Shown one piece after another: positions 1 to 3,556 of a DNA stretch of 6,146 nucleotides. The stretch spans positions 1 to 6,146 of the forward strand of contig JABSPC010000765.1 in assembly GCA_013215515.1 (NCBI GenBank), given 5' to 3'. Numbering within the stretch: the first letter of the stretch is position 1; each line of letters begins with the position of its first letter. A program made the position numbers and the translations under genes. The notes beneath the pieces are model-generated. The model ran no database searches, was not told where the DNA came from, and was given only the letters and a program-made list of their open reading frames with translations. The DNA comes from Crocinitomicaceae bacterium. Its GTDB lineage: Bacteria > Bacteroidota > Bacteroidia > Flavobacteriales_D > Crocinitomicaceae.

Positions 1-584
1 CATGGATAATTTGAAAGCTCAAGGCCTCCTCTGGCAGCATATTCCCATTCTTCCTCCGTTGGCAACCTAAATTTCACTTCCTTGAATTCCTTTTCCGTTC
101 TTCTGTTGTATTGCTCCGTAAACCAATCGGCATAAGCCACAGCTTGGTTGTACGAAACCCCTAAAACAGGATAAGATTCATAGGCAGGGTGTCTCAAATA
201 GTAATCGACGTACTTATTGTTATCGCCCATTTTCGTATTCCAAACCAATGTATCGGGCATGGCTGTTTCCGCTCTCAACGAATCAGATTTGTACAATTCC
301 TTCACATAGGATAAATATAGATGATTGGACATTTCGAATTTCATCATATAGAACGATTCAATCTTCCAATTTCTAGCGCGAACCGTTTCTCCGTTCGGAC
401 CATAGCCGGGACCATTAACTGAAGTTGCTCCCATTGTAAATTCTCCACTGGGGATGTAAACATAATCGGAAACCTTTTCAAAGGCTTTGCGATTCTTAAG
501 AAGTTGCTTATGTGCTTCTTTGTCTTGACCAAAAGTAAGCCCTGACAGGAATAATAGCGCCAGAATGAGTTGAATTTTTTTCAT
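1..584 (-). CDS. Secreted FGE-sulfatase (SUMF1-like) domain protein, 5' part
   Basis: 194 complete codons are readable from ATG at 584-582 to the left edge, where the gene is cut. Residues 1-19 form a signal peptide (MKKIQLILALLFLSGLTFG, then QDKE) with no Cys near the cleavage site, so it looks exported by signal peptidase I rather than lipidated. The FGE-sulfatase fold begins near residue 44 with YVYIPSGEFTMGA. It continues through WKIESFYMMKFEMSNHLY and YPVLGVSYNQAVAYADWF to the family hallmark FRLPTEEEWEYAARGG followed by LELSNYP at the edge. This family includes sulfatase-modifying enzymes and the gliding/T9SS proteins GldJ and GldK. The start of this protein resembles the latter but lacks their lipobox, so I do not assign a gld name. 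The catalytic C-terminal half lies outside the window, so activity cannot be judged. About 60 residues with many charged and aromatic positions separate the two conserved blocks. No stop or frameshift was found over the 584 bases. Domain identity is strong; the cellular role is unknown. Confidence 0.88.
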   Translation of the reverse strand, partial: MKKIQLILALLFLSGLTFGQDKEAHKQLLKNRKAFEKVSDYVYIPSGEFTMGATSVNGPGYGPNGETVRARNWKIESFYMMKFEMSNHLYLSYVKELYKSDSLRAETAMPDTLVWNTKMGDNNKYVDYYLRHPAYESYPVLGVSYNQAVAYADWFTEQYNRRTEKEFKEVKFRLPTEEEWEYAARGGLELSNYP

Positions 585-625
585 ACTCTTTATAAGTTGA
601 ATTGGCTGGGATGTTACAGTTTTGA

Positions 626-656
626 ACGAATATGACATCATTCTGACCGTATTCGT
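626..656. repeat. Inverted repeat ACGAATA/TATTCGT in divergent intergenic region
   Basis: Perfect 7-base arms at 626-632 and 650-656 are separated by 17 bases, so the arm centres lie 24 bp apart, close to two helical turns. The repeat sits between the divergent starts at 584 (minus) and 708 (plus). It is not followed by a T run on either strand, so it does not look like a terminator. A regulator binding site is possible, but arms this short also arise by chance in AT-rich DNA. Confidence 0.3.
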
Positions 657-659
657 CCA

Positions 660-688
660 TTGATTTTCTGTAAATTCAACTTACTTTG
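660..688 (+). promoter_or_regulatory. Possible Bacteroidota-type promoter for the DinB-like fragment
   Basis: TTG at 660-662 and TTACTTTG at 681-688 are separated by 18 bases. The Bacteroidota housekeeping promoter is known to use a -7 box TAnnTTTG and a -33 TTTG/TTG at roughly this spacing. The -7 candidate differs from consensus at one position. Transcription would begin around 694-697, giving a leader of about 12 bases before ATG at 708, which is AT-rich and lacks a Shine-Dalgarno sequence, as is common in this phylum. This is inference from motif and spacing only. Confidence 0.35.
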
Positions 689-707
689 TTTCAAAACATT
701 AAATACT

Positions 708-905
708 ATGTCGGATTTATTTTACAATATCCCTGATGTGCCAAAAACTGAAAGTGCCGCAAATAGCATTGCACGATTTGTCGATGAATTGGGATTTCGA
801 TACCGGTGGGCTACGGAAGGATTGACGGAAAAAGAATTTCAATTTAGACCGCACCCGTCAAGTATGATGAAAGGAGTCAATCCATTTTTGGGGACGAAGA
901 AATAA
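708..905 (+). pseudogene. DinB-superfamily protein, N-terminal fragment (3' truncated)
   Basis: ATG at 708 opens a 65-codon frame beginning MSDLFYNIPDVPKTESAANS and continuing with IARFVDELGFRYRWATEGLT, then EKEFQFRPHPSS. This resembles the first two helices of DinB-like four-helix-bundle proteins, which are usually about 160-190 residues. Resemblance stops near the Met codons at 864-869. The last dozen residues (KGVNPFLGTKK and stop) have no such character, and on the other strand this DNA codes for the end of a lipoprotein-like frame. The metal-binding His positions and most of the bundle are therefore missing. In-frame ATG codons upstream (660, 675) are less likely starts because they fall within the candidate promoter. 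I read this as a gene that lost its 3' two-thirds in a deletion. The family assignment is by recognition of the N-terminal pattern and is moderately certain. Confidence 0.6.
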
Positions 906-1064
906 TTGCGGTGACTCTTTTGAGTCCATATAGAAGTCTTGAATTTTTACTTTTTTCGACTGCTTTGTAAAAGACTTTTCGTTTGCATCCCATGTGTCAA
1001 TTATGACTTCATTGCAGTCTAATAACAGACAAGAAAGAATAACCAAAGTGAAGAAGGATTTCAT
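858..1064 (-). pseudogene. Small lipoprotein-like gene, probably 3' truncated
   Basis: ATG at 1064-1062 starts a 68-codon frame with a hydrophobic N-terminus, MKSFFTLVILSCLLLDCNEV. Two cysteines could be the lipidation site: Cys12 (ILSC fits the lipobox but gives a very short signal) or Cys17 (LLDC has an unusual Asp at -1). The rest is polar and Lys-rich, with FYMDSKESPQLFLRPQKW near the end, and I do not recognise a family. The last residues (around SFHHT, stop at 858-860) are encoded by DNA that on the plus strand belongs to the DinB-like fragment. The natural C-terminus therefore seems lost in the same event that cut the DinB gene. It may still be expressed as a short lipoprotein, and a natural short end cannot be excluded. 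Confidence 0.5.
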
Positions 1065-1119
1065 GGTACTATAACCAGACTTATGTTCATCGTTACGTCT
1101 TAAATCACAGCGTTCGATT

Positions 1120-1127
1120 CAAAATTA
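1120..1127 (-). promoter_or_regulatory. Candidate -7 box TAATTTTG upstream of the small lipoprotein
   Basis: Read on the minus strand, 1127-1120 is TAATTTTG, an exact match to the Bacteroidota -7 consensus TAnnTTTG. It lies 56 bases before the lipoprotein start at 1064, giving an implied leader of about 50 bases. No TTG is found at the expected spacing upstream, so only half of the promoter is supported. The rest of 1065-1160 is AT-rich and holds nothing else I can recognise. Confidence 0.3.
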
Positions 1128-1160
1128 AAATTACCAAGAAGGTATCGGGAAAAGCATCAA

Positions 1161-2149
1161 TTATTTTATCTTCCTTCTTTTTAAGACAATTCCAATACTG
1201 GAAATTACAGCAAGAATTCCAACCAAACCAAACATCCAAGTAGTGCTACCTTCAGCCTTATCATGCTTTTCAGTTTTAACTTCCTTTTTAGGGGCAATCA
1301 ATTCCCTATAATCGTCGCAACCATATTCTTTATCCTCAGGATACTTTAGACAATGCCCCATGAACCAAATCCGAATAACAGGAGGCGAATACAGTTCATG
1401 GTTTACCTTCATCACCTGAGGGAAATCATTTAATGAACGATTCGCAACTTCCATTATTATAGATTCTAATCTCGGACTTTCATCACCATAATTACCTGAA
1501 ATGTGAGTAATTTCTCCTTCTGGGTCAAACATCACAATCAGTTCAAAAGATTCTTCTTCCTTTACACTTTTAACCTCATTTAAGTCCAGGTTATTATAGA
1601 TTATCCTTTCAATTGTATCGGTCAAAAAATCTACGTCCGGATGCAGGCGTTTCTTATCAAACTCAATATAACTTGTATCAGTAATGGATGTAATTAGCCC
1701 CTCGTCAACTTGAAAGAATTACTCCTTTTCATAAACCGATCCATACCCAGCATGTAAATAATACAAACGACTTCCGAGTTGACTTCGTATTTCACCTTCA
1801 TACCAATCAGCGAAGATTCTTTTACTATTAAACTCCTTTTCAAGATCTAAATTGATCGGGTTCTCACTGCAGCAATTTGTTTGAGTCATTGCCAAAAATA
1901 AACTATCATTTTCGATTTTACATGTGGCGACGTAGCCCCTAGATCTGTGCATAGTCCTTTCATTTCTTCTCCGTTGATCTTCCTCTTTCCCTTTCTTTCG
2001 AAATAGAGTTCTAGTGGATTAGAATAAATAACCAATGTATCATTTTAAAAAATTAATAGATCCCCGAATGGATCAGTTGCCAATGCTGTATTTGAACTAA
2101 ATACAAACAATGAGATTATTAGAACAAGAATGGATTTACCGTCTTCCAT
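1161..2149 (-). pseudogene. Secreted/membrane-anchored hypothetical protein, broken by two stops and a frameshift
   Basis: Conceptual translation recovers about 330 codons. ATG at 2149-2147 starts a signal peptide, MEDGKSILVLIISLFVFSSN then TALA. The frame meets TAA at 2047-2045 (between DLLIF and NDTLVIYSNPLELYFERK) but continues in the same phase to GLCTDL. Near 1940 the frame changes by one base, consistent with loss of one nucleotide, and resumes as RGYVATCKIENDSLFLAM, then FADWYEGEI and LYYLHAGYGSVYEKE. A second in-frame TAA at 1721-1719 follows. The same phase then continues as FFQVDEGLITSITDTSYIEF through a roughly 150-residue C-terminal part. That part ends in one membrane helix (TTWMFGLVGILAVISSIGIV) and a basic tail, LKRRKIK, stop at 1161. 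The RGYVAT..IENDSLFL and ADWYEG..GYGSVYE pattern recalls uncharacterised secreted Bacteroidota proteins. I do not know the function. The pieces at 1719-1952 and 1161-1625 look like separate small genes only if the lesions are ignored. The start lies 14 bases from the stop of the preceding fragment. Confidence 0.75.
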
Positions 2150-2163
2150 TTTATTTACAGGAA

Positions 2164-2334
2164 CTAATTCCGAATAAACTTCTCAGACAATATCGGCCCA
2201 TTCGCATCTGAAAACATCAAAGTATAAATGCCTCTATCAAATTGATTGCTATTAAACCGTAACGCTCCATCTTTAAAAAATTCACTCCACACTTCTTCAC
2301 CTTCTGAGTTCACTATCGATGGTTGAACAGGAAG
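2164..2334 (-). pseudogene. Remnant of a T9SS type A C-terminal sorting domain
   Basis: A minus-strand frame open from 2334 to TAG at 2166-2164 gives 56 residues. They include PSIVNSEGEEVWSEFF, then LRFNSNQFDRGIYTLMFSDA and the end ILSEKFIRN. This matches the second half of the T9SS type A sorting domain: the strand ending in 'G.ev', then a 'l....l.kGiY.l.f......... kfi..' strand pair finishing near the C-terminus. The first part of the domain, with the usual FPNP motif, is missing, and no start codon leads into the frame: TAA at 2337-2335 closes it upstream. The passenger protein has been deleted and replaced by the lipoprotein start described at 2297-2380. Confidence 0.65.
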
Positions 2335-2380
2335 TTATGAAAATCAAAAAGAGAGATGCAAATAAGAGTTGAAGTTTCAT
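2297..2380 (-). pseudogene. Lipoprotein signal peptide fragment fused to the T9SS tail
   Basis: ATG at 2380-2378 encodes MKLQLLFASLFLIFITSC, a textbook lipoprotein signal peptide with lipobox ITSC (Cys18). Nine more residues (STIDSELRR) precede TGA at 2299-2297. Past about 2330 the DNA instead reads sensibly in the phase of the T9SS sorting-domain remnant. The simplest reading is a deletion joining the 5' end of a lipoprotein gene out of frame to the 3' end of another secreted-protein gene. A 27-residue lipopeptide could still be made, but there is no mature domain. Confidence 0.55.
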
Positions 2381-2413
2381 ATCTAGATAACCCTTCTAAT
2401 CAATTCCGTTACG

Positions 2414-2434
2414 CACGAAATTCGTGAACACGAA
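2414..2434. repeat. Alternating CACGAA/TTCGTG inverted repeats
   Basis: CACGAA (2414-2419), one base, TTCGTG (2421-2426), two bases, CACGAA (2429-2434). Each neighbouring pair is a perfect 6-base palindrome, so the middle arm can pair with either flank. It lies between the stop of the distal beta-barrel remnant (2455) and the lipoprotein start (2380). There is no T run for an intrinsic terminator. It could be a protein-binding site or a mutually exclusive hairpin pair; no function is shown. The remainder of 2381-2454 is otherwise featureless. Confidence 0.35.
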
Positions 2435-2454
2435 AGTCTCTGAATCGAATATTT

Positions 2455-2775
2455 TTAATCCTTAGCTTTGAATTTATGACCTATAAATATTCCTGTTTCA
2501 ATAAAATTATTGTGTAATGATCCATACCCTGTCCGTTGACCCTTTAATAAAATATACCTCTCATCTAGCATAAAACCATAAGCCATATTAATACCGAAAA
2601 AGAAATTATTAAAAACGATTGTATGATCTACACTAATACCAACAGATTTAACCATCTCAGGTACCCTAAGAATCAAACTCGAATTCATTTGATTCGTAGG
2701 CATTTGGAAAGCCAAAACCACCACCGACACCAGCATACAAATATATTTGTGAATTAGATGAATGATCGTATTCAT
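2455..2775 (-). pseudogene. Outer-membrane beta-barrel-like protein remnant (distal copy)
   Basis: ATG at 2775-2773 begins MNTIIH. The sequence that looks biological then lies in the next phase: SSNSQIYLYAGVGGGFGFPN then AYESNEFEFDS (about 2758-2670), which reads like a mature N-terminus and first strands of a small outer-membrane barrel. It stops at a TAG, and near 2670-2690 sense returns to the first phase. From there it reads VGISVDHTIVFNNFFFGINM, AYGFMLDERYILL and a final strand NFIETGIFIGHKFKAKD, stop at 2457-2455. Most of the signal peptide is missing. The alternative is an uninterrupted 107-codon frame from 2775 with the hydrophobic stretch YICMLVSVVVLAF, which could serve as a signal sequence. 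That would make the glycine-rich strand pattern in the other phase a coincidence, and I think it less likely. Confidence 0.55.
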
Positions 2776-2794
2776 TTTACTGAACAACAAAATC

Positions 2795-3245
2795 TCATTG
2801 AAAAATCAATCCAAAAGTTGTTTCATTCTTGGGCATTTTATTAAATATGAAGCTTTTGCTATCAATTAGAAAACTAGCACCTAACTTCAATCCTACAAAT
2901 GAAAAATCGGCCAATGCTGAATTATGGGTTACTGTATATTTATCATAAGAGGGGAATGGACCGGGTCGGATAACATACTCACTAGATTCTCTTTTGGTAA
3001 AAAATCTATTACTTTTCGATTCAAATAAGAGAGTTCCGCGTCAAAAATAATTTTTTTGTACCGGTATCGAACAGCCCCTGAAGCATATGTATTTACATAA
3101 ACTCGATAGTGGCTATTGTAATCAGATTCTACTTTAAAATGGTCTACCGAAAATAACCTTTCCGACTTTCGACTAGAACCTAGAGAAACGTACAATTGGC
3201 TGTTGGCTGAGGTTACAAATAATATAAGGAATATAAGTACTTCAT
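2795..3245 (-). pseudogene. Outer-membrane beta-barrel-like protein remnant (proximal copy), two frameshifts
   Basis: ATG at 3245-3243 is followed after AA by a phase change that restores a signal peptide, VLIFLILFVTSANSQ, then mature LYVSLGSSRKSERLFS, YRVYVNTYASGAVRYRYK and KIIFDAELSYLN. Near 3010-3018, at an A run, the phase changes again and continues FFTKRESSEYVIRPGPFPSY, HNSALADFSFVGLKLGASFL and NETTFGLIFQ, TGA at 2797-2795. Both shifts are explained by loss of one A. Adding two bases to the 451-base span gives exactly 151 codons, a coherent 150-residue exported protein with alternating-hydrophobicity strands. That is somewhat short for an 8-stranded barrel, so further internal loss is possible. 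The uninterrupted piece at 2929-3195 is only its middle. It lies 19 bases upstream of the distal copy's start, suggesting a former tandem pair. Confidence 0.65.
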
Positions 3246-3281
3246 ACAGTAATCAACGAACTAGAATACAAAATGGTTGAC

Positions 3282-3317
3282 AAAAAAATCCCGTCTCGAT
3301 TTAACCGAGACGGGATT
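3282..3317 (-). terminator. Intrinsic terminator of the large T9SS-secreted protein gene
   Basis: Perfect 12-base arms (3287-3298 and 3306-3317; core CCCGTCTCG/CGAGACGGG) enclose a 7-base loop. Read on the minus strand, the hairpin runs into seven T residues (3288-3282). It starts 18 bases after the stop codon at 3335-3337, which assigns it to that gene. It also insulates the decayed cluster downstream from read-through. Confidence 0.93.
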
Positions 3318-3334
3318 CAGTTATTTAGTTAATT

Positions 3335-3556
3335 CTACTGCTTCACAACTCGTGTTACTACAGTGTTATTATCATTGCTTATTGTAACGAAATACACTCC
3401 AGTTTCATAGTTTGTAGTGTTTAAGATAACACTTTCAGAACCAGAACCAGTTACGATGTTTCTTCCTCTTGCATCAACAATTTCATAATTGAAATCACCG
3501 TTTAATTCGATATTCAATTCATTAGTTGTTGGGTTAGGGAAGATGCTTAACCCGAT
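3335..3556 (-). other. Type A C-terminal sorting domain of the T9SS protein
   Basis: The last 73 residues begin IGLSIFPNPTTNELNIELNG, the canonical Y/F-PNP entry to the domain. They continue with YEIVDARGRNIVTGSG, NYETGVYFVTISN and end VVTRVVKQ. In the known T9SS mechanism this domain is recognised at the outer-membrane translocon and removed by the PorU sortase. It is also the intact counterpart of the remnant at 2164-2334. Confidence 0.92.

Noticed and set aside
344..532. A 62-codon minus-strand frame overlapping the FGE-domain gene
   Set aside because: It is an out-of-phase shadow of the FGE-domain coding sequence, which is continuous from 584 to 1 and has clear family motifs.
626..656. 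Intrinsic terminator for one of the divergent genes
   Set aside because: Both neighbouring genes start rather than end here, the arms are only 7 bases with a 17-base spacer, and there is no T run.
1161..1625. An independent 154-residue membrane protein starting at TTG 1625
   Set aside because: The same phase continues sensibly upstream of 1625 to the stop at 1721-1719 and beyond it into the preceding fragment, so it is better read as the 3' part of one broken gene.
708..3245. Insertion sequence or transposon as the cause of the gene damage
   Set aside because: No transposase-like frame, terminal inverted repeats or target duplication could be found; the lesions are point changes, single-base losses and simple deletions.
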